Below are positions 34,690-46,645 of a DNA stretch of 64,000 nt, one piece after another. Both the position numbers and the translations under genes were made by a program. The notes under the pieces were generated by a model that saw only the letters and a program-made list of their open reading frames with translations, did no database searches and was not told the origin of the DNA. The stretch's first letter is position 1; each line of letters begins with the position of its first letter. This stretch comes from Liquidambar formosana (Eukaryota; Streptophyta; Magnoliopsida; Saxifragales; Altingiaceae), in assembly GCA_039720395.1 (NCBI GenBank), contig JBBPBK010000128.1, positions 62,001-126,000 on the forward strand. Reading direction: 5' to 3'.

Positions 34690-35040
34690 AGCTAGGAAGC
34701 ACAAACACTTTTAGAGGTGCCGTGACCGTGTCGGACACGTATCGGACATGACACTCTTTCGACACACCTCAGACACGACACCTCTCTTGTTCCATCTTTT
34801 TTGTCTTCTTACTTCTTCCTTTTTCATTTTTGTCCCATTTTAACAACGAATAACTTCACTAGGCCTTCCAAAAACAATACAAAAGATGTATTTTGAATGA
34901 TAGATGTAAAGCTATATGATATTATTTAGCTATATACATAAAATATGCATTTTATTAATATCATATCATTGCTGTATCATGTTCTAAATTTTGAGAATTT
35001 GCTATGTCAGCATGTCCGTATCTGTGCTTCTTAGACCACG
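34690..35040. repeat. Possible inverted-repeat element with GTGTCGGACACG core
   Basis: Ends TAGGAAGCACAAACAC and (complement) TAAGAAGCACAGATAC are inverted, and the interior has GTGTCGGACACG-type palindromes at 34728-34760. No target duplication could be matched, so the class is unknown. Confidence 0.3.
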
Positions 35041-35084
35041 ACGCACACTATCTTTTATATATATATATATATAATTGGAGGAGT

Positions 35085-35510
35085 TCAAACTTGATCTATC
35101 CTAATCCCACCTTTTACCTCCCATCCAAGGGCGTTTTGGGGAGATAGAAGAGTCCAAAATCTAATACAACGAGCCCAATATACGAGTGTAGAACTCATAC
35201 CCACACAAAAGGCCTAAGCTTTTCAGTAGTGAACCCATTACTTGTATATTAAATCACTTTCTCTCTTCTATTCTTCCGATGTGAGACAAATTTACACATG
35301 ACGTCAACAATCTCCCTTTCATGTGTAAACCACAATGAATCCAACTCCCTCTTGATTCTGATTTATTGCTCTCTCATGAGTTACCACATTCCCGTACAAC
35401 CTGAGCCTGCATTTGAGGGTCTGTGCCTTCCTAGCTTCGTGAGAGTCCAATGGTCAACCACTTTCTTATGTTCTTCCAATGTGGGAAAAATCCACACATG
35501 ACCTCAACAG
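35085..35510 (-). mobile_element. Fragment of a small LTR element, minus strand
   Basis: Two related ends, TTCTTCCGATGTGAGAC...GACGTCAACA (to 35310) and TTCTTCCAATGTGGGAA...GACCTCAACA (to 35508), look like LTR starts read on the minus strand (TGTTGA...CCACATTGGAAG). The first is followed by ATCTCCCTTT, a minus-strand polypurine tract. The right copy is truncated. No coding capacity. Confidence 0.4.
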
Positions 35511-36514
35511 GGCAAAGCTACCTTAGGGGTAGGCCGGGCTATAGCACTAGGACAAGTCACATCAAATTATTTTTTATATGTATTCGGAGTGTGTTCTACC
35601 TTTTAACTTAGGGAAGATTTTGTCTTAACGTATTGTTCTGGGTCTTAGCTCTCAAGCCAAGATCATCTATGTCTAAGTCACTTTTTATTTACACAAAAAT
35701 AGGTTTCTATTAGCATCTCAAGACTTGCTTATAATCCCCTACTTATTCTAAGTTTCTCAAGATTTTGTGAAACATATAAAATGTTTTCATGGAACTAATC
35801 ACAATTTCCATGTGAAAACATCATTGAGTTTGTTAAACAATAACATGTTACTATTTTGTTATTTTGCAAATTATCTTGTAAAACAGAAATATGTTACTGT
35901 TTTATTATCTTTTATTAAACAGTAATATGTTATTGTTCTCTACATAAAAATGTATCTTTCTTTTTTTTTTATGCAGAAAATTTTCAATAACATATTACTC
36001 TTCTTTACATAAAAATGAGTTTTTATTTTTATTTTGGGTGTGAAGAAGCTGCAAGAGTAGATCGTGGTTTTCATAGAAGGTTTGGAAGTAGGGACGAAGG
36101 TTGGAAATGGTAAGAATTAGGTCGACTAATTGAGTCGAGTGGTTATGGCTAGAATTAAAAAATATGGATCTATTGGTCGGAAGAGATAGAGACATCATTC
36201 GTATGGAGAGAGAGATATAAGACAAATGATATTTTTGCGGGATAAGGATAATTCCGTCAGCTTATAGTCAAAAAGGGCTATAAGGTTAATGAATTTGTTT
36301 ATGAGGCTATTGTTAAAAAACTTTTATAACATGGAGTTATGGGCAAAAATGCTAAAAAATAATTTTATATAATGGAACGATGAAACCCTAGCTTAGGATA
36401 ATTTCAAATTCTAACTTTGCCCTTACCTCACCCTCCCTCACCACTAGGCTAGCACAAGTGGCTTCCTAAACATCTCTTCACATACACTTGTCTTAGACAC
36501 TCCTCACCCGAATC

Positions 36515-36516
<2 letters not shown>
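35511..36516. other. Upstream region of the resistance gene
   Basis: No gene. Imperfect repeats of AACAGTAATATGTTA[TC]TGTT lie at 35835-35995. The region should contain the core promoter of the NBS-LRR gene, but I cannot identify a convincing TATA box. Confidence 0.4.

Positions 36517-36556
<40 letters not shown>
36517..36556. repeat. (CT)20 microsatellite in the resistance gene leader
   Basis: An uninterrupted CT tract of about 40 bp, about 600 bp upstream of the start codon. CT-rich tracts near transcription starts are common in plant promoters and leaders; that it marks the start here is inference. Confidence 0.85.
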
Positions 36557-36560
<4 letters not shown>

Positions 36561-36837
36561 TCATACTGTTCCAGGCTCTCTCTATTCTCTCACAAGTGAC
36601 AAGTCTGTCTTTTCTCTCTCCCTTTACTCTTTCTAGTCATACTGTGCCAGGTTCTCTCTATTCTCTCAAGTCTATCTTCCATTTGAAGTCTCATCATCCT
36701 TGTCAAGTTGGCCCTCGTGACCTCGTCATTCTTGTAGTCTACAATCTACCACCGATTTCTCTTTTTCCCATTACGCACGCAAAATCATCTATTAATGTGT
36801 CTCTTTGTCCTTTTGAAACTCTCGTCCCTTTTTAGTT

Positions 36838-37140
36838 TTCCTCACCCTGTGTTTCAGTAGAACTCTTGTTCGTGGTCTTGGCGTTGCATTGCATTCTCTG
36901 TGTGTTATTTGTTTGTTTGTTTGTTTTTGTTTTTTTTTTTAAAGGGTGAAAAATGGCTGTCTTCCTTTACTCTTGCTAGTCATCCTGTGCCATGCCAGTC
37001 TCTCTCTCTCCTTTTTCTCTTGCTAATCATACTCTAGCTCTTTTTTAGTTTTCTTCACCCTTGTTTCAATAGAACTCTTTGTCGTGGTTTTGGTCTTGTG
37101 TCGTTGCATTAAAAAAAAAAAAAAAAAAAGGGGGTGAAAA
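36838..37140 (+). promoter_or_regulatory. Duplicated 5' leader with a decoy start codon (8-codon uORF)
   Basis: A segment of about 210 bp is tandemly duplicated. Both copies run from TTTTC[CT]TCACCC through a T- or A-tract to GGGTGAAAAATGGCT. The second copy supplies the real start at 37141. The first copy supplies an identical-context ATG at 36953 that opens a short frame (MAVFLYSC) ending at TAG 36977-36979. If transcription begins upstream, this uORF would lower translation of the main frame. Confidence 0.6.
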
Positions 37141-40020
37141 ATGGCTCTGCACATTGCCGTTTCCATGGCGGCCTTCTGCATTGCGGTGATGCTGGTGAAG
37201 AAAATAGGGGAGAAGCTGGTGGAGAAAATAGGAGAGCAGCTGTTGGAGAAAATGTCTCAGTACGTGGTGGAGAAAATCGGAGAGTACGTGGTCACTCCAG
37301 TTAAAGACTACATCAGAGACTACCTAGCCTCTCCAATCAGGGATCAACTTGGTTTTCTGTGGTACAAAAGCAACATTGAAGATTTGAAGAATCAAGTTGA
37401 GAATTTGAGAGTTAAAAGAGAGGAGGTGAAGAGCCAAGTTGCTGCTGATGAAAGGAATGGCGAAGTGATTCTACCAAAGGTTCAGGAGTGGCTAGAAAGA
37501 GTGAATGAGATCACAGAAGAGTGTAGCAACTTTCTTGATCATGATGAGCCCCAAACAAGTCTGAAGTTGCGCTACCAAAGAAACAGGGGTGCTCTAAAGA
37601 AGGCAGCAGTTGTTGATGAGCTCAAACGAAAGGGTTACAGCTTCAATAGAGTATACACTTTGGCAGAGGTCTTTGAATCCAGAAGGTTGATTTTTAGAGC
37701 AATCATGGAAGCATTAACAGATGATGAGAGCAATATGATTGGGATATACGGCATGGGTGGAGTGGGTAAAACCACCCTTGCAAACAAAGTTATCCAACAA
37801 GCAAAAGAAGATAATCTGTTTGATGCGGTAGTGATGGCAGAGGTTTCCCGGACTCCAAACTGGGGAGAAATTCGACGTAAAATTGCAGAGGAGCTTGATC
37901 AGAGTTCCACGAGCCATAAGAAGAAGAAGATCCTGATAGTATTGGACAATATTTGGGAAACAGTCCAGTTGAAGGCTAAAGGAATTTTTTTTGAAGCCGA
38001 GGTTTGTAAGGTTGTGTTAACTTCTCGTAGCCTACATGTATGCAATCAGATGGGCACTACAAAAAATTTCTTGATCGAAGTCTTATCTGATCAAGAAGGA
38101 TGGATTTTATTTCAGAAGATGGCAGGTGACTCTGATGTCTCCCAGAATCAACCTGCAGCGTTTGAGATAGTTAACGCATGTGCAGGCTTGCCAATCCAGA
38201 TCGTGACAGTTGCAAGAGAATTGAAGAACAGGAGTTCGGCACATTGGAATGACACTCGTAATAGACTACAGAAGTCAAGAATTCCAAATCAGGTGGTTTT
38301 TTCAACTCTAGCATTGAGTTACAATCATTTAGAAAGCGTTGAAGCCAAATCATTTTTCTTGCTTTGTTGTCTCTTTCCTAAACGTTGTAATATAGATATC
38401 GAAGACTTGATGAGATATGGGTTGGTTCTGGGTTGGTTGCAAGATGTTGAAACTGTGGAAGAGGCAAGAGACCGGGCACATAAATTGGCCAATGACCTAA
38501 AATCTTCTTGTTTATTGCTAGATAGTGGCGACAAAGAGCACGTCAAAATGCATGATGTTTTTCGATGTGTTGCCATATCAATAGCATCGGACCATACTGA
38601 TAAGTTTCTAGTAAGAGCTGGTGAAGGATGGAAGAAATTTCCAACAAAGGACACATTTAAGCCGTATGCAGCCATCTCATTAGATTTTGATGATATTCAT
38701 GAGCTTCCTGATAATTTGGAATGTCCAAATCTTCAAATTTTATTGTTAAAATTAAAATGCCCCCATCCTCCATTGCAATTCCCTAGAAATTTCTTTCGGA
38801 AGATGAAATATCTCAAAGTCTTAGAAATGTCTAGCATGAGTTTTTCTTCATTACCACCATCACTTCAGTATCTGAAAAACCTTCGTACTTTGAGTCTAAA
38901 GCATTGCAGTTTGGAAGATGTATCAATAATCAGAGAACTAGAAAATCTAGAAATTCTCAGCTTTCGTGGCTCTGATATCAAACAGTTGCCAAAAGAAATT
39001 GGCAAACTGACTCATCTAAGCCAATTAGATCTGACACAATGTGACAAACTCACAACAATTCCACCTAATGTCATACGAAGCCTATCTAAATTAGAAGGGC
39101 TGTACATGGCACATAGCTTTCACAACTGGGATATTGAAAGACAAGACAATGAAGGAAGTAATGCCAGCCTTGCAGAGCTGAAACGGTTATCTCACTTGAT
39201 CAATTTAGAAATTCAAATACCTGATGCCAACTTTTTGCCTGAAGATTTGGATTTCCAAAACTTGTTGAGATTTAAAATTTCTATAGGCACCAATTTTGAG
39301 CTATTGGATGGGCCATCATACTCGAAAATCTTAAAACTCAAACTCAACTCAAGCACTGCTTTAAACAATAGACTTGAAGTGTTGTTGGAGAAAGCTGAAC
39401 ATCTGCACTTGATGAAAACGAAGGGTTTAAAGAACGTACTTTATGACTTGGATAGAGAGCGCTTTCAAAACTTGAGGTCTCTTAATGTTGAACAATGCGC
39501 TGAGTTAGAATATATCTTCAATGCAACGAAACGAGAATCACATGTCGCCAGTTCTATCTTGAGGATGTTCATTCACTATGATCCTGCAAACTTCAAAGGG
39601 AAACGGCATGACGAAATTTCAAGTAGGTTCTTCTGTGAATTGGAAGAATTGAGGCTTAGTAAACTACCTGCACTAATAAATATGTGGAAGAATGGGGCTC
39701 AACGTGTATGCTTTCGTAACCTAAGAGTTGTGCAAGTGGAAGACTGTAATAGATTGAAAAATCTCTTCTCACTTTCCATCGCCAAAGATCTTTCGAAACT
39801 TATTGAACTAAAGGTAAGACGGTGCAAGATAATGGAAGAGATATTTGGAAATGAAAAAGAAGCAACAGCGGCATCAATGGGTGACATTGTGTTCCCACAC
39901 TTGCGTTTTTTGGAGGTTCGGAAGTTGCCAAACCTTAGAAATTTCTGCTCCAAAATGAAGTGCTTGGCTATGAATGAAGATCCAGATACCCAGATAGAAA
40001 AACATCTCTTCGACAAAAAG
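37141..40020 (+). CDS. CC-NBS-LRR disease resistance protein (RPS5/At4g27190-like), exon 1
   Basis: This is an intracellular immune receptor of the CNL class. The 960-codon exon reads: N-terminal helix with four 8-residue repeats (residues 19-50), coiled coil (about 60-150), NB-ARC with P-loop GMGGVGKTT (204-212), RNBS-A (227-237), kinase 2 LIVLDNIW (265-272), RNBS-B VVLTSRS (291-297), GLPL-type CAGLPI (347-352), RNBS-D and MHD (MHD at 470-472), then LRRs from about 520. The core motifs for nucleotide binding are intact. The segment between RNBS-A and kinase 2 is about 14 residues shorter than usual in relatives, and the second Asp of the kinase 2 LDD is Asn. I end the exon at 40020 (FDKK|GTACAC) because later exons end the same way; reading on to the TAA at 40183-40185 would add an unrelated tail. 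The start follows a poly-A-rich leader. Function is likely retained; the recognised pathogen is unknown. Confidence 0.85.
37195..37290 (+). repeat. 24-bp in-frame minisatellite in the CC domain
   Basis: Four copies of a 24-bp unit encode K-I-G-E-x-L/Y-V-V/L-E, with the core lysines at residues 21, 29, 37 and 45. It lengthens the N-terminal helix by in-frame expansion. Confidence 0.8.
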
Positions 40021-41121
40021 GTACACTACATTATTTCAAAATTTTTCAGGGCCACAATATTTCAGAAATTTGGAGTATTGCATGCCTATCAATCGAATGT
40101 ACTACTTCATCACCTCTATTCAGTCATACCAATGTGTGGTCGTGTGTCTTTCCCCTTTCTCTATCTTACGCTTAGCCAAAAATAAATAAATAAATAAATA
40201 AAGGCCAATTTGGTTGTCCAAATGGATTCATTGTAATTACATGGTATTGAAGATACAAATTCACCTTCTTGAATGGGATCATTTGAAAAATAAAAATGAT
40301 CACAAAAAGGATTGATTTTTAGAATGTCTAAAACCCTACTTAATTTGCATTTCTATTTGATTTATACCATTCACAAATTAAGATGAATTTGCTTACAAAA
40401 CTATATGCAAAACATAATAAAATAATTCAATTCACACTGGATGACAAAATGTGCCCATGGGGTTGGGGAGGAATGTGTGAAACTGTCACAGTGAAAGCTT
40501 TGGCTTCCTAGGAAATCTGACCAAAAGGCTAGGAATACTGTGAAAATATTTTTCACAAAAATGGTGTTAGAGGAATGCTAATCTCACCTTGCTTTCCTGC
40601 GGTTCAATCTCATGAAACTTATTGAGGCTGTCAGATGGCAACTTTGGGTAACTGAAGTCATCTAACAAAAGTATGTGCTGTGGTGAGAATCTGAAAAAAA
40701 GTAATGTCCCTCCTATTTATTGGATCATGATTCTGCATGCTTCAAAGGAGTACGGGATTACAATTCTTATTTTTGCCTTGCCAAAGTGAATCGTAGTGTG
40801 GTTGAGTCAAAATAATTGTGGTAAAGTTGGAACTTAGATATTCTGATTGCTATGCATAAATATACAATTTACATATACCTCCCAGACACAGGCTAAATCT
40901 AAGGAAAACTATTCACTCTTGAGTGTAGTTGAATCTAATGATGACATACGTATCCAAAGTATTTTGATGGGCACATGTCCTATGGGCTACATAGATCCTT
41001 TTATAATAATGAACTGTAATGTAATCATTTTCCTATAAAAAAAATCATAGTCCATAACAGAATATATTTTATTTATTCAAAATATATTTAAATCAGTAAC
41101 ACACTAAGCTAAATTTCTCAG
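40021..41121 (+). other. Intron 1 of the NBS-LRR gene
   Basis: GTACAC donor and TTTCTCAG acceptor (41113-41121). It contains no recognisable element. Confidence 0.7.
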
Positions 41122-41928
41122 GTTGGATTCCCTGCTTTGGAGGAATTGATTATTGAAGGTGATCTCGACGGTTTCAATTTCGCAGAGATTTGGCAACCGC
41201 AGCTTCCAGCCAAGTCCTTTTCTCAACTAAAAGTCCTGAAAGTCGTCAACTGTCACAAAGTGTTCAACATTGTTCCGTACATAAATTGTTTGGAGGAACT
41301 AAATATCGGACACTGTGACTCCATGGAAGAGATACTTGAAGTTAAAGGACATGCAACTGGAACAGTGTCTCAATTAAGAATGTTGCGGTTATGGGAACTG
41401 CCTAAGTTAAAGCATATGTGGTGGGACAAGTATCCACATGGAACACTTGGATTCCAAAATTTAACTTCTATAGACATTTATATGTGCCATAGTTTGAAGA
41501 GTCTATTCTCACCTTCGATAGCCAGCGATCTTGTGCAACTTCAAGAAATAGAAATAGATTCATGTGAGATGATGGAAACCATAATTGCAATGGAAAGAGG
41601 AGATGAAAATTGCAGAGAGATTATTGAGTTTCCTCAGCTACACACTCTTAAACTAAAAAATCTACCAAAACTAATTGCTTTCATGATCTGCACTGACAGA
41701 TGTGGGCTAAATTGGTGCCCATCCTTACAAGTTTTGTTGATATTGGGCTGTCCCACCATGAAGATTTTCACTTCAAGATTTTCAATCCAGCAAAAGCCTA
41801 TAATAAAAGGAGATATATTCGAAGAGGCACCTCTGGAGGGCAACTTTGATGATAATGATGAGATATTCGAAAAGTCACCTCAAGAGGCCAACCTTCATGA
41901 TCCCTTATACCGTTTCTTTGAGCAAAAG
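41122..41928 (+). CDS. NBS-LRR gene, LRR exon 2
   Basis: Acceptor TTTCTCAG|GTTGG and donor CAAAAG|GTACAG; 269 codons, phase 0 at both ends, so it joins exon 1 cleanly. It starts VGFPALEEL, contains several LRR-type segments (e.g. LEELNIGHCDSMEEI, LQVLLILGCPTMKIF) and ends RFFEQK. The C-terminal part includes two short acidic repeats (DIFEEAPLEGNFDD, EIFEKSPQEANLHD). This portion of the receptor forms the LRR solenoid that usually senses effectors or guarded proteins. Confidence 0.8.
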
Positions 41929-42175
41929 GTACAGATTTTATGTGGGTGTTTGCATGTGTATTGAGTTTTTAATCATATTTTTTTATGAAGGAGTTTTTAA
42001 TCATATCTAATAACTTTGATTCCCTCAGTAAAGGTTTATTACACTTTTTGTTGTGAGATTTGAGGTTTGATGGTGAAGACGCCATTTAAGATAGATGGTA
42101 AAGCGTGCAGGTATTATACGCCATGCTTGAGTTCAATTTAAGACACTCGTCTAAATTCTAGTAAATACTATATAA

Positions 42176-43948
42176 CGTTGGAAACAACGAAGCTTTGATA
42201 CCACTATCTAGGGGATATGGTGGGCACACACAAATACTTAAAAGTAAATAGGGAGATGTACGCCTTAAGGGTCGTATAGAACTCCTACACAAACCACAAG
42301 AGACTCTCAAAATAGGAGACTTACTTTGTAACTTGCTTCCATGCACTTGGTTGCTAAAACAATACTTGGTCTCTTACGTTGTGTGGGGGGTAGGAACCCT
42401 TTACATAGCACTTGTAGATACATCACTCATAATATCAGCCAATAACCTTTCGCCTCCCTAGACACTCAAACCATGAACTTACCCACATATATGAACCCAC
42501 TTAATAACTAGTACATGAACCACACTTAATACCAAATACATTAACTAGGTTAATATTTATGCATGTAACTAAATTATGAATTGCAATCTCCAACACCCCC
42601 CTTTCTCTCTCTAATTCATAATTTGTAAAATTCCATTTACTCCTTCATATTGTCTCCATCATTGACACTGCCTTCAACTTAAGCAAACTTTGTCTTCAAT
42701 TCATAAATCTTTTTGAGTACTCTCTCATAGAGTTGATTGAGATGCTCATCATGTACTCCAAATATTCAAATTAATGCACTAAGATTGGTATCACAAGATT
42801 TAACATTGTAGAAATGCTTCAAATGTTTGATCGCTTCAAACGTAGCTTCCAATTCGGCTTCCTTCATTTTGGCAATCTTTCCATAAATTCTTTGTGCATG
42901 ATCTTGATGGAAAATTTGCAATTTCACTTGATAAACTAGAGCACGTTCTAATCTATACTTTTGGCAGATGAAAAACGCTGGTGGTAAATCTAGCTTCTCT
43001 TAGATATCTTCCAACATAGTCCTGAACGAAATTGAGACTTGAAATCTCCTGTTCTCCATGAATACCTGCAATAAATAAATTAAGTAAGAAAATTATCTTC
43101 TTCTTTCCTTCACAGTAGGGTATGTGTGACCCTATCCTTAACGATATAAGGAGTATAATCCCTTTCATCACATCACAAGGTGTGTGTTTCTTTTCACAAC
43201 ATCATAGAGAGTATGTAGTCCTTTTCATCAACAACAAGGTATGTGTAACCCTCCTCATAATAGTGCGTGAAGACATAGCATCTTGCTACTTTAGGCTCTT
43301 TGAGGCCTTTCCAACAAATTTAGCCTTTCTGAATATCTAGAAAGGAACTGTTGACTTTGAACACTAATGTATTTCACAACAAATATGTAGTAGGACCTCT
43401 CACAACCATAAAATAACTCCAAGGGGTAAACAAGACAAGCTCTTAGGATCTTTGGATTTGGGCTCTGATAACTTTAGGATCGTTAGCCACTAGCTCTGAT
43501 ACCACTTGTTGGAAACAACAGAAGCTTTGATACCACTATGTTGGGGATATGGTGGGCACGCGCAAATAGTTAAAGTAAATAGGGAGATGTATGCCTTAAG
43601 GATCGTACAGAGCTCCTACACAAACCACAAGAGACTCAAAATAGGAGACTTTATAACTTGCTTCCACTGAGTTGCTTACACTATACTAGGTCTCTTACAT
43701 TGTGAGTGGGATAGGACCTTTTATATAGCACTTGTAGATACATTACTTAAAATATCACCCAATAACATTTTGCTTCCCTAGAAACCTAAACCACAAACTT
43801 AGCCACATACATGAACCCACTTACTAAATAGTTCAAGAACCACGCTTAATACCCAATACATGAACTAGGCTAATGTGTCTACTAATGTACCAATGTGTCT
43901 ACTAAATACTTATGCATATAACAAAATTATGAATTACAATCTCCAACA
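42176..43948 (-). mobile_element. Short non-autonomous copia-type LTR element
   Basis: LTRs 42176-42595 and 43507-43948 with TATAA duplications at 42171-42175 and 43949-43953. The first base of the left LTR changed from T to C. On the minus strand the LTR starts TGTTGGAG and ends TTCCAACA. The primer site AGTGGTATCAGAGC is the complement of 43493-43506, and the polypurine tract (AGAGAGAAAGGGGGG) is the complement of 42596-42611. The internal 911 bp lack pol. It includes a minus-strand stretch (about 42985-42680) that reads for about 85 codons with one stop (HAQRIYGKIAKMKEAELEA), not recognised, perhaps captured host coding sequence. Confidence 0.88.
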
Positions 43949-43999
43949 TATAATTCACTAACCATATGAAATGCTTCTAAATAAGCTTTTCATTTGGTA

Positions 44000-44700
44000 C
44001 CAGATGTATATATATATATATGGTTTCAATTTGGAAAGATGGCAATTTTTAGATATATACAAGAACTGAAATATCGATATCGATGGATATACCGAAAGTC
44101 CAAAAACACAGATGTATCATATATATCAAAGGATATATCGAAAATTTCAATATCGTTCAAAGATATGACAGATATTGTTAGTTAAACACATATTTTCATT
44201 GAAACTCTGAGAACAATGATTAGACTCTAACAAACAATTTAGAATCAAAATATTGCAATTTAAATATGTATTAGATAAGTATGTATTGTGTAGGGTATAA
44301 AAAGTGTGACACACTGAGTGGAAGAATAAATATTTTAGTAAATGAAAGTTGTTACTTTATAACACTAATTTAAGCCATTAATATAATTGAAATATTTATA
44401 TAAATCAATACTAAAAGAGTAAGATGTGATCATTTTAACACAATGACAAGAAAATGAATATCTTGATATCATTGATATATATCCTTGATATAGTTGATAT
44501 ATTTGATATATCGACGATACCATGTAAAAAAAAAAAAAAAAAACACACATTATAGATATATTGAGATCATATCAATAATATTGAAAATATCGACAATATC
44601 ATAAAGATATTTTGCGAAAAAGATATGTTAGTCAGATATCGTATCGAGGGATCCAGATAGACGGATATATCGTGGATATTTTAGTTCATGGATATATATA
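44000..44700. repeat. TA-rich foldback region with ATATCG motifs
   Basis: Dozens of GATATATCG-like words. The two ends are roughly inverted: (TA)n then GAACTGAAATATCGATATCG on the left, and the complement of the right end reads (TA)n then GAACTAAAATATCCACGATA. It may be a diverged MITE; no target duplication was matched. Confidence 0.4.
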
Positions 44701-45911
44701 TAATTCCAACTAATGGCATTAGGGCCTACTTAGTCACCTTGCTTTCCACCTTACAAATTACAATAAACAAACAAATAATAGTTATGTCAATAAAAATTGA
44801 AAATAAAGTTGTCAAGCTTATAGATGGCCACATATATGAATAACAAAAGCACAAAGAAATTAAAAATTCTTAGATATCATCGAGGTCTCATAAGAGAGAA
44901 AGCACCGAGTTTTTGTTAAGTGTCCTATTAAGAGAGTAAACACCTTTTGCCGACTCAAGTTGGGGGCAACTCCGGGAGTCATTCTACTTTTCTTGCCTGA
45001 TTAAATTGAGAATTTTGAAAATTTTTAGGTACTATAGTAACTATATTATGTATACTAGTAGTTGTGTTGAACTTCTAAGTATGCTTTTGATTTATTACCA
45101 TATATGCCTATTCATATGTTTCAGTATGATAAATAACACTTTTTTTCTATATAAATGGTTTTCATTATGAAAAGACAAATAAATAATGGTTATGTCAATA
45201 ATAGCTATGCGTGTTCTATCAACAAATAAATAGATACCATTGAGGTCTTTTATGAGAGTGAACACTTAAGTTTGGTCAAGCACCTCCTATTGACAGATTA
45301 TTTAATCATTATATTTTGAAATGAAGAACTTATCCAAATCTTAGTTGTCTCTAAAAGATAGATGTATCCAGATATCTCTTATACAATCCTCGTGTTTTAC
45401 ACGTATCCTGGTCTCTTATATTATCCTCAATTGTTATCTTTTCACAGGACATATCTTTGCTTTTTGTGGTGAAATGTTGGCACATATAACATCCCATTTT
45501 TTTATTTTTCCATTCATAAAAGAGGAGATGTGGTCACATGGCCCCAAGTTCACCTTAAGCTTACTACGCTGTCAAAATGTTGGTCAGAGTTCAACCAAAA
45601 AAAGGTTGATTAATGACATATAGATAGGTACAAATGTCCTATAAAAAAATAAAAAATAAAATCTACAAGTGTATCCCTTCTTATTTTATTCCAACATTCA
45701 AACAATCCTTGTCTAATATGTGGCTTGCATCAAGATTACAACTACTTGATTATAGCATACTAGGAATGTAAAAAAGGTGGAATATAAATAGGTGTCATAG
45801 CTGTACGTTAAGAACAGTGTATAGACAGGGTCTAGAAAAATTGAAGTGTTCTCACGTTTGTCTAAATGGAATATGCATATCATCATTAACACAATGAAAT
45901 TAATTTTGCAG

Positions 45912-46418
45912 GTTGCATTCACCAATTTGGAGGTCTTGCGGATTATCAACGTTGAAAACTTGCAAGAGATATTCCACAGTGAATTTCCAGATGAATTCTT
46001 CTCGCATTTAAGAGTCCTTCTAGTAAGAGAATGTCACAAACTGTCACGAGTTGCCCCAACTAATATACTCCCAAGGCTAAAGAATTTAGAAGAACTCGTT
46101 GTAGAAAGATGCAATTCGATGGAAGAGGTATTCGAATTTGAAGGGCTCATTGGGGAAGGACAGATAGCCATATCACTTTTTCAGTTAAAAAAGGTCAAGC
46201 TACGAGATCTACTTAACGTCAGGATTCTGTGCTCAGGAAATTATGATTTTGAGTTGCCATCCTTGGAAACATTGAGTTTGGTGATGTGTCCTAAAATGCA
46301 GACATTCCCTGCCGAATTCACAAGTGCACCAAAGCTAAATGCAGTAACCGGAGAACGAAATGAAGAGCAATGGGACTGTGACTTCAATAGCACCCTACAA
46401 CACCTATTCCAAAAAAGG
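45912..46418 (+). CDS. NBS-LRR gene, LRR exon 3
   Basis: Acceptor TTTTGCAG|GTTGC, donor AAAAGG|GTACGC; 169 codons, phase 0. It starts VAFTNLEVLRIINVENL and contains RECHKLSRVAP, LEELVVERCNSMEEV and LETLSLVMCPKMQTF. It is a close paralogue of exon 4, equal in length. Together they indicate LRR growth by duplication of a whole exon and its flanking intron. Confidence 0.8.
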
Positions 46419-46510
46419 GTACGCATTATTACTGATGCTCCAAAATTACTTATAACTAATTAATTGATGTCAAATACTAATCATATTCATATCAATATGT
46501 GTTGTACAAA

Positions 46511-46645
46511 GGGCAATGCTATGCTTCCCAACTATTTTTCCACCCCTTTCACAAAAGGGTGAACAGTTCAACCTCATGTGAGACCCACATGGGTCCCATC
46601 CTATGTAAAAGATAGGAAAAAAAGTTGGGAAGAGTAGCATTTCCT
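46511..46645. mobile_element. hAT-like MITE (135 bp)
   Basis: The left end GGGCAATGCTATGCTTCCCA and the complement of the right end AGGAAATGCTACTCTTCCCA are inverted repeats of about 30 bp. The flanking 8-mers TGTACAAA and GGTATAAA match at 6 of 8 positions. Confidence 0.6.

Larger units (their letters stand above)
41929..45911 (+). other. Intron 2 with inserted elements
   Basis: About 4 kb, GTACAG donor and TTTTGCAG acceptor. It holds the short LTR element at 42176-43948 and a TA-rich foldback region at 44000-44700. The part after 45300 is paralogous to the end of intron 3. Confidence 0.65.

Noticed and set aside
34690..35040. DNA transposon call from inverted ends
   Set aside because: No target duplication could be matched, so it is listed only as a low-confidence repeat.
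40021..40185. Read-through tail of NBS-LRR exon 1
   Set aside because: Follows a conserved phase-0 donor used at the same place in other exons; the tail has no LRR pattern.
42085..42160. tRNA-like stretch (GATGGTAAAGCG ... GAGTTCAAT)
   Set aside because: Arms do not form a cloverleaf that I can pair; at best the head of a decayed tRNA-derived SINE.
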